DNA of 64,000 nucleotides from Fontibacillus panacisegetis (GTDB taxonomy: Bacteria; Bacillota; Bacilli; Paenibacillales; Paenibacillaceae), in NCBI RefSeq assembly GCF_900102215.1, contig NZ_FNBG01000007.1:62001-126000 (forward strand). Direction: 5' to 3'. Position 1 is the first letter of the stretch. Each line of letters starts with the position of its first letter. Under the pieces are notes generated by a model, which had not been told where the DNA came from, did not search any database, and worked only from the letters and a program-made list of their open reading frames with translations. A program made the position numbers and the translations under genes. Shown piece by piece: positions 54,176 through 63,752 of this stretch.

Positions 54176-55936
54176 TTAGTTAGAAATCAGCCTTCTGCTT
54201 TTAACCTGCACACTCAACTTTTCAACCCGGGGCAAGGCAGCCGATTGATTTTCAAAAAACTGATCGTTATACTCAATTACGAAACGCGACTTATCTTTAT
54301 CCCGCTCGGCTTCTGTGATGTGGAAGTTAAAGTCACTGCCCGTATCCTCAACATCACCGCGAACTGCATTAATGGTTAAAGTACCTTTTGAGAAAAAGCC
54401 ACCATTCAGCCAAAAAATGGATCCAACACCGTATAGCTCTGCTGTATCATCAGTGTAAAAAAACGCATCCAGTGTATTGGGATTGCTTGAAGAGTAGCTT
54501 CCGTGATTACTCGGTGCATCGACACGGTTAATAAAGATTTTACCCTTTGAAATCATCATTAGCTGTTTACGATCATCTCCCATACCTCGTATGATCGCAT
54601 CCTGTAACGTAGTTTCTCCTAAAGTATAAATTGTTGCATCCACCAATACATTCCCTGAAATGGTTACATCGCCAGTTACCAAAATGTTGCCCTTAATCGT
54701 TAATTTCTCATTAAGATTTGGATTGTAGTTCATGATTTTCAGATCTCCATTTACGATAAACCATTTAACACTGCTGCCATTTACCCCTTGCTGTGCATTA
54801 TTAGTAAACTCCAGAGCTTTATATTCGATACCATCCAGCTCCAGGTCACCATCAAACAACTTTGACCCGGTAATATTTTTAAATTGAGCAATATAATTAT
54901 CGTAATCCGCTTTCTTACTCAAGTACTCATTCATCGCATTCGTATCATTAAGATCAAGAGGAGGTGTTGGCTTGACTGGGGGTGCGTTCATTTTTGTTAC
55001 ACCATATGATACTAATTTGTCGGAAAATGCAGTGTAATTACCAGAATCTATGGCATTTTTTATTTCCGATCTCGCGGTATCTATGCCTGTCGCTTCCGTA
55101 GCCTTATCAATAAACGTCTCCTCAACATTTATTGATACAAATTTCTTATTACTGCGAATTTGAATTTGATTTTTGGAAATACCCAGTAAATCTTCAATTA
55201 GCGGATTACTTGAACGAAGATAAGAAGTATAGTCACCCTCTTCACGCCCCCGTGGCGTCACCCCCGTCAAATTATGAACCTTGATCGCATCCAGAGATTG
55301 TACAAACACTTTATTGTCATCTTTCAAATCCAATCGAGGATACGCTGCTTTAATCCACTTATCTATTGTGAAATATTTGTAATCAGCCCAATTATCAATC
55401 TTCAATTCATTACCTGCATATACACTACCCTTTGGACTATAGACCGCACCATTTATAATTACATCCTTCTCCGAGCCGAAGGCATAGTTCAGAAATTCTG
55501 GATAGGAACTAATGATAACCTCCTGCTGTAATGTACGCCTCGTTTCGTTAACTATTGCTTCAGCAGTAAGCTTCACACTATAACTAGTATGATCTGCAGC
55601 AAGTGGCAGTGGTTCAATGCTAATAAGCTTACCTCCAGCACTGTTAAGTTTTGTATTGGTGATTTTATTTTTTAACTCATCCAACTTAGTTTGCCGCATA
55701 TCAATGGCTAAATCCACAGGTCGCATCGCTTTTCCATCATATTGCGCCACAAGGTAAGCCACCGCTTCGTCCAATGTTTTCTCAGCAAGATGAAGGCTTT
55801 GAACATTATCTTCAGCTTTCTCTGTTCGGTTTGCTCCGCCAAGAGCAGCACCCATAACAGCCGTTGCTAAAATTAGGAAAATAACAACCATGAACATCAC
55901 CAAAACGAGAGCGTAACCACGTTCATTTCGAATCAT
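54176..55936 (-). CDS. PilX-like pilus-associated protein with bactofilin-like repeats
   Basis: A 586-residue protein. It opens RNERGYALVLVMFMVVIF, like PilX-type N-termini without a canonical Glu5. An alpha region follows, and residues 380-500 form repeated short strands (GDLKIMNYN, GNILVTGDVTISGNVLVD) typical of beta-solenoid or polymer-forming proteins. Last gene of the minor-pilin operon, 11 bp after the PilW-like gene. It may be a pilus tip or surface structure component. Confidence 0.75.
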   Translation of the reverse strand: MIRNERGYALVLVMFMVVIFLILATAVMGAALGGANRTEKAEDNVQSLHLAEKTLDEAVAYLVAQYDGKAMRPVDLAIDMRQTKLDELKNKITNTKLNSAGGKLISIEPLPLAADHTSYSVKLTAEAIVNETRRTLQQEVIISSYPEFLNYAFGSEKDVIINGAVYSPKGSVYAGNELKIDNWADYKYFTIDKWIKAAYPRLDLKDDNKVFVQSLDAIKVHNLTGVTPRGREEGDYTSYLRSSNPLIEDLLGISKNQIQIRSNKKFVSINVEETFIDKATEATGIDTARSEIKNAIDSGNYTAFSDKLVSYGVTKMNAPPVKPTPPLDLNDTNAMNEYLSKKADYDNYIAQFKNITGSKLFDGDLELDGIEYKALEFTNNAQQGVNGSSVKWFIVNGDLKIMNYNPNLNEKLTIKGNILVTGDVTISGNVLVDATIYTLGETTLQDAIIRGMGDDRKQLMMISKGKIFINRVDAPSNHGSYSSSNPNTLDAFFYTDDTAELYGVGSIFWLNGGFFSKGTLTINAVRGDVEDTGSDFNFHITEAERDKDKSRFVIEYNDQFFENQSAALPRVEKLSVQVKSRRLISN

Positions 55937-55947
55937 GTATGTTCCTC

Positions 55948-56496
55948 CTAAAATCCGAATTTGCTATCCAGAGTAAGCTGGCTTGTGTGCCCGCCTTGAT
56001 CCTGACTTAGAGACAGCTTAATGTTAATCATTCCAGTACTGCACTCATTTGGGTCCATGCTTGTACTGCTGCATTCTAATGTTATGTTTGACGCTTGTGG
56101 TATATCAGAAACATCAACTATGATATTGGAGCGAATCTCAAATTCAACGGTATCAATAATGAGCTTGCCTTTAGAAGAACTTCCATCATTCTGAATATAT
56201 ATCTTTTTTGTACCTCCTATACCCGAGATTAGTTCAATCCCTTGGTTCCCTCCATCATCAATTCTCTTGATCCTCTCCGGTGCAAACGTATACAATTCAT
56301 TAATTACCGTTGACATAACCAGATCAGCTTCATCACGCAGCTCGTTTTCAATTTGAATCTTTTGATAAGAATTAATACCGAAAGTAATGGCAGTAAAAAT
56401 AACACCCGCAATTAGTGAGACTAACGTTATAGCAGCAATCAGCTCAACCAGCGTGTAGCCTTGCTCAGAGCGTTTTGTTTTAACGGATTCTCTCAC
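55948..56496 (-). CDS. minor prepilin (PilW-like)
   Basis: A 182-residue prepilin with leader RSEQG|YTLVELIAAITLVSLIAGV and Glu5. The C-terminal part has two Cys (ECSSTSMDPNEC) that may form a disulphide. GTG start with GGAGGGG about 10 bases upstream, 17 bp inside the preceding gene. Confidence 0.85.
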   Translation of the reverse strand: MRESVKTKRSEQGYTLVELIAAITLVSLIAGVIFTAITFGINSYQKIQIENELRDEADLVMSTVINELYTFAPERIKRIDDGGNQGIELISGIGGTKKIYIQNDGSSSKGKLIIDTVEFEIRSNIIVDVSDIPQASNITLECSSTSMDPNECSTGMINIKLSLSQDQGGHTSQLTLDSKFGF

Positions 56497-57025
56497 TGGT
56501 TATGTACCCCTCCACTTCAGTTGTATTACGCGCACCGCTTCTTCCATCTTCTCGTTCCACTACGACATTGACAGGAAACAGCAATTGGGCCATATTACGT
56601 TCCTCCTGCTTCACGCTACTCAGCATTGTATCAGAGTTATGTAAATCTCGTTGATACTCTATCGTTAGCTTAAACCGCACATCATTGACAAGAGGATTTA
56701 GAATTTCATTGAAAACCGATGCATTACTAACTAGCTTACTGACCTCAGGGGGGCATCCAGTTGTTAAGTCACATTTTATGTCATATTTTCCGTCTGTAAT
56801 AAAATATTTCTTAATTTCATCAAACGGCTGTTTCTCCAGATACACAAGCGCATTCCGTGCCAGATTGACCATTACTGTCTTATTCTGATTGCCTTTCGCA
56901 TAATCCATAGAATTTATAAAGAAAGCCGTTAATGACAACGTTACAATTGAAAAAATAACTAGTGCCGCCACTACCTCAACAAGGCTAAATCCAGACTCCT
57001 CCGTTACTTTATGGCCCCTGTACAC
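56480..57025 (-). CDS. minor prepilin (PilV-like)
   Basis: A 181-residue prepilin, leader TEESG|FSLVEVVAALVIFSIVTLS with Glu5. A Cys pair (CDLTTGC) lies near residue 90. GTG start after GGGGATAGGAGA. First gene of a three-gene minor-pilin operon, likely initiating pilus assembly. Confidence 0.85.
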   Translation of the reverse strand: MYRGHKVTEESGFSLVEVVAALVIFSIVTLSLTAFFINSMDYAKGNQNKTVMVNLARNALVYLEKQPFDEIKKYFITDGKYDIKCDLTTGCPPEVSKLVSNASVFNEILNPLVNDVRFKLTIEYQRDLHNSDTMLSSVKQEERNMAQLLFPVNVVVEREDGRSGARNTTEVEGYITSERIR

Positions 57026-57128
57026 TCTCCTATCCCCTCATTCGCTTATCATATAAGAACATGACTTTTGTACTAATCCTATTTTACTATAACCTTCATG
57101 AATTTCCCATAAATTAAGAATACTATTT

Positions 57129-57373
57129 TCATATATTCAATACATTCTCGAGCCTATTCAGATCTATTCTTGTGACTAGATCGCTATGATGCCAATGCTG
57201 TGCACATCCCGATAGTAATCTTCCGTCCCCATTATTTGCTCTATTTGATTTGCAGCAATTTCTTTTCGTAATCCACAAATAAGTAAAAGTCCTATACCAG
57301 TAACCCGGTATAGGACTTTTACACAATCGTAATCAATATCGACAAAACCTAGTCTTTTTAACGATCCTTCCAA
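57129..57373 (-). pseudogene. decayed DUF116-like fragment
   Basis: The last 33 codons before a TGA at 57129 read LLSGCAQHWH then VTRIDLNRLENVL, clearly like the C-terminus of the DUF116 gene at 63.75 kb (LLNYCGCARHWH, VTNIELERLKTML). Upstream similarity continues only in another frame (DYY opposite NYC), consistent with a 2-bp insertion. No intact gene is possible here. It overlaps the amylase 3' end and terminator. Confidence 0.6.
57283..57322 (-). terminator. terminator of the amylase gene
   Basis: A perfect 16-bp stem GTAAAAGTCCTATACC/GGTATAGGACTTTTAC with an 8-base loop, 36 bp after the amylase stop. Confidence 0.85.
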
Positions 57374-60174
57374 CGCTGAACCGTTGCCGTAAATGTTTCC
57401 CCGCCGCCTGCAGTCGTTTTGGTACGGTTATTAATATCGCTGCCATTGCTGTTAGTCTCAACCGCTGCCCAACTTCCACGAGTGAACTTGTACGAAATCG
57501 TTGTACCAGCTGCTAAGTCAAGCTTAATGCTGTATGTTCCATTAGACTGACGAGTAAGCTGATATGCCGGGTCTGCAGGATTCCAGCTATTGAAATCTCC
57601 CGTAATATATACCGCATCGCTTGTCGTCGTATTGGTTGGAACATTGACTGTAAAGGTCAAGCTGTCCGGTTGCGGTTCACCTTGGCTGATGCTGCCATTA
57701 ACCAAAGTTGAAGTTCCGGTTGAGAAGTGGTAGTTGTTTCCACTATTGTTATCCCATGTTCCGCCGCCATTATTGAAGGCAGCTGTAATTCCCGTAGCCG
57801 TTCCAACCGGCAAAGTAATTGTGAAGTATCCCGGATGAGTTGCTGCAGTCATTGGCACACCAGGTGCAGTCGTCCAGTTGCTTTCACCGTCTACTTTATA
57901 GTGAATATAAGGAGTAGTGAAAGATGTCTTGTAATAAATCGTTACATTATTTCCTTGAGGTGTCGTAACAGTAACACTACTGCTATGTCCGGATACATTC
58001 CCCGCTGCATCCTTGGCTTGCACTGTGTAACTATATGTTGTATTTGCCTGTAAATTAGTGTCCTGATAAGAGGTTGTGGTCACTGTCGTCAGCAATACAT
58101 TGTCCCGATAAACTTCATATCCGGTAACCCCGATATTGTCAGTTGAAGCGCTCCAACTGAGCTGAGCTGTATTAGAGCCAGCCAACGTAGCCGTTACATT
58201 ATCCGGTACGGTAGGAGCCTGTGTATCCGGAGTGATAACTGGCGTCGTCACCTCTGCCGCACTGCTGAATGCAGAGAGATTGCCTGCTGCATCCTTGGCT
58301 TTTACCGTGTAAGAATAAGTTGTTGCCGATTGCAGTCCAGTGTCACTATAGGAAGTTCCTGGTACCGTAGCAATCTTTACCCCATTCCGATAAACCTCGT
58401 ATTCAGTAACTCCAACATTGTCTGTTGATGCGCTCCAGCTAATGTTAGCTGCTGTATCCCCGTTTAATACTGCTGTTACATTATCAGGAACCGTTGGTGC
58501 CTGTGTATCTGCAACAGTCTTCTTCACCGCCAAGACTTTATTTGAGTTTTCTCCTACCGTTATCGTAATTTGTTTGCCTGTTGCCCCGCCGGACTGTACA
58601 GTAACTGTTTCTGAAGTGTTTAACAGATTGGTAAGAACAGCTCCCACTGTCAACGAGCTTTCAGCTCGAAGTGGAATTGTCTGAGTAATCGAGCTTCCCG
58701 AGTTGTTGAACACTGAAATCACTTCATCGCCAGCATTCGAACCTGCATCGATTTTCCGTGAGAATGCATACAGATTCGCAGCCGACCACATTTCTCTTTG
58801 CTTACCTGTACGGAGTGCAGGGTAATCCTGGCGAAGCTTGTTAAGCTTAGCTACGTATTGATACGTGTCCGTGTTTGTATTGAAGTAATCCGTAATTACG
58901 TTACCATTGCTATCACGCTTCACCATGGACCAGCGATTCCATGTATCAGCAATCCCACCAGTGATAATAGAGCCATTTCCATTTCCTTTATTCTGCTCAG
59001 TACCCTGGAATACAACAGGTACACCGCGTACTGTAAAAATAAAGGTCAACGCATTTTGCAGCTTTTGCACATTCCCACCAGTCTCGGTCAAGAAGCGGTT
59101 GCGGTCATGATTATCAATGAATGTAACCATGTGGTTCTCGCTGCCATTATAGAGTGAATCCTGTGCTAACGTTGCCTTAATGTTAGTGTCAAAGGATTGT
59201 CCATAAGCGAAGCTGTTCAGAATTGAGAAAAACAGTGGGAAATCGAGCATGCCCCATTCAGCATTGCTGCCTACCCAGCGCGATACAAACTCGGCATTTC
59301 CGTCAAAGTTCTCCCCGAAGGATTTAACTCCAACATATTGCTCAAGCTCGTGGATCACCGAAGGTTTAATGAGCTTCGCTGCATCAACACGCATCGCATC
59401 GGCTCCTGTATAATCAAACCAGCCTTTGATTGAGCTGAAGATCGCATTCTTGGCAGCTGCATTATCGTGATCGATATCATCAAGACCTGCCAAATCATGA
59501 TTTTCAATATAATCCTGAGCCCACTGTGTATAATTGCCGTCTACCAAGGACCAGTTGATATCACCATTATGGTGGTACCACGCCGGATTATTGAATGGAG
59601 CTGCCGGCTGAAGACTAGGAATATCATAATAATTGTTCGTACCAAGCATATAGTCTCCAATATGATTTGGAACTACGTCGATGATTACTCTTATTCCCAA
59701 ATTGTGAGCACTATCAACCAATTCCTTCAGCTTTTCTTTGGTACCAAAATACGGATTGGCTTTATTAGGATCTTTCACGTTGAAACCGTGATAAGCTGTA
59801 TTTCTGCCTGTACCGTTATTATCGCGGCTAGTTACCTGAGGTTCTGCAACAGGTGAAATCCAAATAGCAGTATATCCCATTCCTTTAATGTATGGAAGCT
59901 TATCAATAACCCCCTGCCAGTCGCCGCCCTTCATATATCTGAAATCCTCTTCAGATGATTCCCCATAACGTATCGCTGATCCAGTCGCATTGTTTGAAGA
60001 ATCACCATCATGAAATCTATCGACCATGATTTGATAGATTGTATCATTTTCGTCAAAGCCCAGACTTGCTGCTTCCGCTTTCTTAACAGGACCTAAAACA
60101 CCAGTAAACAATGAAACTACTACTGCCAATGCTGCGATAACGCTTATCCCTTTTTTTACTCTCTTAAACTTCAT
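57358..60174 (-). CDS. secreted GH13 alpha-amylase with FN3 and starch-binding domains
   Basis: An extracellular starch-degrading enzyme of 938 residues. Signal peptide to about residue 36. The GH13 barrel has DVVPNH (166-171), RVDAAK with nucleophile D264, acid/base E288 in FGENF and FIDNHD with D357; overall it resembles the cyclodextrinase/CGTase-like GH13 branch. A C domain, two FN3 modules (about 560-735, closely alike), a CBM25/26-like module (about 742-830) and a CBM20-like C-terminal module follow. GGGAGGG precedes the ATG. The promoter carries a cre-like site and a LacI-type operator. Confidence 0.93.
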   Translation of the reverse strand: MKFKRVKKGISVIAALAVVVSLFTGVLGPVKKAEAASLGFDENDTIYQIMVDRFHDGDSSNNATGSAIRYGESSEEDFRYMKGGDWQGVIDKLPYIKGMGYTAIWISPVAEPQVTSRDNNGTGRNTAYHGFNVKDPNKANPYFGTKEKLKELVDSAHNLGIRVIIDVVPNHIGDYMLGTNNYYDIPSLQPAAPFNNPAWYHHNGDINWSLVDGNYTQWAQDYIENHDLAGLDDIDHDNAAAKNAIFSSIKGWFDYTGADAMRVDAAKLIKPSVIHELEQYVGVKSFGENFDGNAEFVSRWVGSNAEWGMLDFPLFFSILNSFAYGQSFDTNIKATLAQDSLYNGSENHMVTFIDNHDRNRFLTETGGNVQKLQNALTFIFTVRGVPVVFQGTEQNKGNGNGSIITGGIADTWNRWSMVKRDSNGNVITDYFNTNTDTYQYVAKLNKLRQDYPALRTGKQREMWSAANLYAFSRKIDAGSNAGDEVISVFNNSGSSITQTIPLRAESSLTVGAVLTNLLNTSETVTVQSGGATGKQITITVGENSNKVLAVKKTVADTQAPTVPDNVTAVLNGDTAANISWSASTDNVGVTEYEVYRNGVKIATVPGTSYSDTGLQSATTYSYTVKAKDAAGNLSAFSSAAEVTTPVITPDTQAPTVPDNVTATLAGSNTAQLSWSASTDNIGVTGYEVYRDNVLLTTVTTTSYQDTNLQANTTYSYTVQAKDAAGNVSGHSSSVTVTTPQGNNVTIYYKTSFTTPYIHYKVDGESNWTTAPGVPMTAATHPGYFTITLPVGTATGITAAFNNGGGTWDNNSGNNYHFSTGTSTLVNGSISQGEPQPDSLTFTVNVPTNTTTSDAVYITGDFNSWNPADPAYQLTRQSNGTYSIKLDLAAGTTISYKFTRGSWAAVETNSNGSDINNRTKTTAGGGETFTATVQRWKDR

Positions 60175-60231
60175 CTCCTATAGCCCTCCCATTTGATCAA
60201 TATCACATCTTTAAAACGATATGCTCATTAG

Positions 60232-60245
60232 GTGCAAGTTTGCAC
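60232..60245. promoter_or_regulatory. LacI-type operator of the amylase gene
   Basis: GTGCAAGTTTGCAC, perfect 6-bp arms. GTTTGCACAAAT (60238-60249) is shared with the phosphorylase O2 site. Confidence 0.55.
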
Positions 60246-60248
60246 AAA

Positions 60249-60262
60249 TGTAATCGCTTACA
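60249..60262. promoter_or_regulatory. cre-like site of the amylase gene
   Basis: TGTAATCGCTTACA is palindromic (arms TGTAA/TTACA) and fits the CcpA cre consensus. It lies next to the operator above, about 75 bp before the amylase ATG. AATCGCTTACA is shared with the phosphorylase promoter. Confidence 0.6.
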
Positions 60263-60509
60263 TTTTATTAACTCCCCTCCTTCGAAAATGTTCGAAAGCA
60301 GCGAAATCAACAGATTGATAATAATCATATTGGATGATGTTGAACGAACTTCACTATCCACTATTTTCATAATAAGGAACCGGTTTCCTGAATTTAACAT
60401 AACATTTGTCATCTTATTGGTCAATACCATATTTTTGAATATATTATTTTTTGTCACAGAAATAAATCCTTCGAATCAGATCATTCAAAGGACTTATGCA
60501 TCCAAATAA
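60263..60509. other. intergenic stretch before amylase gene
   Basis: About 250 bp between the LacI regulator's stop and the amylase promoter sites. Only a TTCGAAAATGTTCGAA repeat (60281-60296) stands out; no gene with a ribosome site was seen. Confidence 0.4.
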
Positions 60510-61553
60510 TCATTTATATCTTACACTTGATCCTCTTACTACCAACTGAGGTTCTATCCAGGTTTGGAAAGCCGTTTCCTCAATGTCTGTCACATCATTA
60601 GCTAAAGTGTTATCGTGAATGATGTCCATCAGCACCTCCGCTGATTTTACGCCAAGTTCAAACGTGTCCATATGCAGACTAGTTAAAGGTGGTGTCGTAT
60701 ACGGAGCCAGAGGTTCGTTATCAAATGTAACAATTCCGATCTCCTCCGGAACAGAGATGCCCTTTTCCTGCAATCGTCTAAGCGCACCATATGCCACATA
60801 ATTGTTCATGCATATGATTGCATCTGGAAGAATAGGAAGGGTGAGCATCTTTTTTATAATTTCATATCCATTCTCTTCGTTATTTCCTTCAGGAAAACAC
60901 CACACCGGATTTACGTTTAATCCCTTGCTGCGCAGTATATCTGTATACCCGGAAAATCTCCGCAAAAATAATGATTCATTTTTTTGTCCACCAATAAATC
61001 CGATTCTGCGATACCCTTGAGATAATAAATGCTCTGTTATTTTCTTGGCTCCAAGTCGATTATCAATGTCTACACTATGGAATCTCTGTTCAGTTTCCAA
61101 ATCTCCGAGCGCTACAAACGGAAATTTCATTTTCTCCAAATCTGCTGCTGTTTCCTTATCCAGAATAGAATTATCTATTATAATTGCATCCGCCTTCTGA
61201 CTTAATGCATACCTATTCAGAAATTTGCGGCCTTCTCCTTGAGTTACGTTACAGATCGTCAAATCATAATTTTGCGGCCCCACAATGCTCTCTACTCCAC
61301 CAATAATATTATAGAATAAATTGTTCAAAAAATCGTTTCTACGTGAAAGGTCAATCATAAGTGCAATATTGTTGCATCTGCGTTTGGCTAATCCTGTAGC
61401 TATGCTGCTCGGAATGTAGTTCATCTCTTTCATAATGGTTCTGATTCTATCTTTTGTTGCATCCGAGATATGTGGTGAATTATTTAATACTTTCGAAACG
61501 GTAGACTTAGCCACATTAGCAGCCTTCGCGATATCATTAATTGTAACCTTCAC
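60510..61553 (-). CDS. LacI-family regulator
   Basis: A sugar-responsive repressor of about 347 residues. The helix-turn-helix VTINDIAKAANVAKSTVSKVL opens the protein, followed by the hinge YIPSSIATGLA and a periplasmic-binding-like effector domain. The open frame starts at ATG 61574, which lacks a ribosome site; AAAAGG lies 10 bases before GTG 61553, giving the usual MKVTINDIA start. It lies directly upstream of the amylase gene on the same strand and most likely controls it. Confidence 0.88.
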   Translation of the reverse strand: MKVTINDIAKAANVAKSTVSKVLNNSPHISDATKDRIRTIMKEMNYIPSSIATGLAKRRCNNIALMIDLSRRNDFLNNLFYNIIGGVESIVGPQNYDLTICNVTQGEGRKFLNRYALSQKADAIIIDNSILDKETAADLEKMKFPFVALGDLETEQRFHSVDIDNRLGAKKITEHLLSQGYRRIGFIGGQKNESLFLRRFSGYTDILRSKGLNVNPVWCFPEGNNEENGYEIIKKMLTLPILPDAIICMNNYVAYGALRRLQEKGISVPEEIGIVTFDNEPLAPYTTPPLTSLHMDTFELGVKSAEVLMDIIHDNTLANDVTDIEETAFQTWIEPQLVVRGSSVRYK

Positions 61554-61675
61554 AGGACTCACACCTTTTGCCATAATATTTATAATGTAACATATTTACC
61601 CATTTTAATTTATTAAATTACTATTTATTACACTATATTTTGATAAAATGATCTCAGTAATCCCCCCCTACCAAA

Positions 61676-61689
61676 TGAAAGCGTTTTAT
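61676..61689 (+). promoter_or_regulatory. weak cre-like site before the stress-protein gene
   Basis: TGAAAGCGTTTTAT matches the cre consensus at 12 of 14 positions, missing the final CA. It lies just upstream of an extended -10 (TGGTATAAT, 61705-61713). Confidence 0.35.
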
Positions 61690-61704
61690 TATTATGATAA
61701 ATAT

Positions 61705-61713
61705 TGGTATAAT
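61705..61713 (+). promoter_or_regulatory. extended -10 promoter of the stress-protein gene
   Basis: TGGTATAAT, 32 bp before the ATG; poor -35. Confidence 0.5.
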
Positions 61714-61744
61714 AAACTTAATAATAAACTAGGAGGGAACGACT

Positions 61745-62188
61745 ATGACAACTAACAGTAACATCCTAGTGCCGTTTGATGGCTCCGATAGTGCACAGGC
61801 AGCCTTGCGTATAGCCATCGATATAGCGGTAAAGTTTGACGAAGCAGTCCTTTTAATTCATGTTCAGCCTAGCTTCAGAACACCTCATAGCAAGATTTTT
61901 TTCAGTGAGGAGGATATACGCAGCTATCAACAATCACTGTATGAGGAAGCGATCGCTTCAGGAGTTCAAATTCTTAAGGAGACTGGAATCAAGTACGAGA
62001 CAAAGCTTCTGATCGGTATTCCGAAAGAAGAAATCTGCAAGGAAGCGCACAACCGTCGCGTTCGTTATATCGTTATCGGTTCACGCGGGTATAGCCCTTT
62101 TGTAGGCAGTGTTCTAGGCAGTGTGAGTCAGGGTGTACTTAATATTGCAAATTGTCCGGTGATGGTTGTTCCTCCCCCAGATAAATAA
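61745..62188 (+). CDS. universal stress protein (UspA family)
   Basis: A 147-residue UspA protein that can bind ATP: ILVPFDGSDSAQAAL at the start, and the G-2x-G-9x-G(S) loop in GSRGYSPFVGSVLGSVSQGV (Gly, then the GS pair) ahead of CPVMVVPP. Usually linked to starvation or stress. AGGAGGG precedes the ATG. Confidence 0.92.
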   Translation: MTTNSNILVPFDGSDSAQAALRIAIDIAVKFDEAVLLIHVQPSFRTPHSKIFFSEEDIRSYQQSLYEEAIASGVQILKETGIKYETKLLIGIPKEEICKEAHNRRVRYIVIGSRGYSPFVGSVLGSVSQGVLNIANCPVMVVPPPDK

Positions 62189-62212
62189 CAATTTCTTTTA
62201 ATATAATACAAG

Positions 62213-62258
62213 AAGAGGCTTTCCCATAAGTAGATGGTTCTACTTGAGATTGCCTCTT
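62213..62258. terminator. bidirectional terminator
   Basis: AAGAGGC/GCCTCTT outer arms and an inner AAGTAGA/TCTACTT stem, between convergent genes. Confidence 0.75.
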
Positions 62259-62261
62259 TAT

Positions 62262-63656
62262 CTATATCAGCTTATGAGCATACCACTTGTCCCCTCTAAA
62301 TCTCCAGGCAAAGATCATTCCGCGAATGCCCCATTCGGCAACCATAGCAACCCACACGCCCATTATACCGAAATTCAGAGTGATTCCCAAAAAATACCCC
62401 AGTATTACACGGAACAACCACATCGTGAGCAAGGAAGAGATCGACGTAAAGCTTGAATCACCAGCTGCGCGCAGTGCAGACGGCAAAATAAAGCTACACG
62501 ACCATAAAAAAGGCTGTGCAATCGCATTTAATAGAGTCAATGCAAAGATAGTAGAAATGATCTCTTCAGGAGGTGAGAACAATTTCATTAATAAAGGGAA
62601 TAGGGGCAACAACACCACAATTCCTATTATAAAGAACACTGTGGAAAGTCCGAGAAATGACTTAATAAACTTTCTGGCATCTTGAATATCTCTGCGCCCA
62701 ATACACTGTCCTACCACCGTTACAACAGCGATACTTAATGCCGATGAACCTATTTGATATACAAGAGCTATGGAGCCACTAATTGCATTTGCCGTAATCG
62801 CAAAGGTTCCCAATTGAACGATAAATGTCTGTGTTAACAGCTTGCCACCATTAAAAAACATCTGTTCCGCAGCAAACGGAAGTCCGATAAACATAATTTT
62901 CTTAAGCATAGAGAAATCGATGCTCAGCGCATTTTTTATTTTGAAGCGTAGTGTCTGATTATATTTCAACAAATAGATTAAGGAAGTCACCATACCTAAT
63001 ACTCTTGCCAGAATCATAGATATGATGAGGCCCCTGACACCCATATTAAAAATTGTAATCAACAATACATTTAAACCAAGAAATGTTAAGTTCATAATTA
63101 ACGACAACCGCAAGCATGCTCTTGTTTCAGCAACACCGCGGAGCACACCGCTTACTGCCTGAAATATAGCGATAAATGGATAAGAGATACAGCTGCCGAT
63201 GAGATAAATTTTGGCGTTCTGAAGCACATCAGCATCTGCGTTACCAAAGAGTAAATTTAAGGTAGGAGTATGAAAAACAATAACAAAGCTGCTGAGTAGA
63301 ATAGACAGGATAGCAACTGCCGAAACAGCTTGAGATGCAGCTCTGGATACCATTTCCAGATTGCCGCTGCCTTTATATTGCGCAACGATCACGGTTCCGC
63401 CTGTTGCTACTGCAACAAACACGTTAATCAGAAAAATATTTAGTGAATCGACCATGCTGACCGCACTCACCGCTGCAACACCGGAGGAGCTAACCATTGC
63501 AGTATTCAGCAAGCTCATCAAAATAATGAAAGCCTGATCTACTAAAATAGGGATAATAATAGAGATAATTTGCTTGTAATCCATTGAATTGCCTGTAAAA
63601 TATTTGTTCAATAGCGTTGCTGAATTTTGTTGTAAGCTCGGCCTGATTCTATTCAC
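62262..63656 (-). CDS. MATE-family efflux transporter
   Basis: A 464-residue membrane protein with about twelve helices and the two-half MATE layout, with GGTVIVAQYKGSGN after TM2. MATE proteins exchange Na+ or H+ for drugs or metabolites. Start is uncertain: GTG 63656 with AAAAGG right next to it, or ATG 63584 (MDYKQII) with only AGG upstream. Confidence 0.85.
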   Translation of the reverse strand: MNRIRPSLQQNSATLLNKYFTGNSMDYKQIISIIIPILVDQAFIILMSLLNTAMVSSSGVAAVSAVSMVDSLNIFLINVFVAVATGGTVIVAQYKGSGNLEMVSRAASQAVSAVAILSILLSSFVIVFHTPTLNLLFGNADADVLQNAKIYLIGSCISYPFIAIFQAVSGVLRGVAETRACLRLSLIMNLTFLGLNVLLITIFNMGVRGLIISMILARVLGMVTSLIYLLKYNQTLRFKIKNALSIDFSMLKKIMFIGLPFAAEQMFFNGGKLLTQTFIVQLGTFAITANAISGSIALVYQIGSSALSIAVVTVVGQCIGRRDIQDARKFIKSFLGLSTVFFIIGIVVLLPLFPLLMKLFSPPEEIISTIFALTLLNAIAQPFLWSCSFILPSALRAAGDSSFTSISSLLTMWLFRVILGYFLGITLNFGIMGVWVAMVAEWGIRGMIFAWRFRGDKWYAHKLI

Positions 63657-63752
63657 CTTTTATCACTTCTTTAGCTGAATTATGTTAGACACATCATCGA
63701 TCTTCTATTATACCACTCCTGAAAATAGTTTACAGTGATGGCGACTAGGAGA

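Noticed and set aside
57176-57373. 65-codon frame at the amylase 3' end as an intact gene
   Set aside because: It begins inside the amylase gene, covers a terminator hairpin and matches DUF116 only after a frame change.
60240-60509. 89-codon hydrophobic open frame opposite the amylase promoter region
   Set aside because: No ribosome site, start inside operator sequence, A/T-rich composition that gives hydrophobic codons by chance.
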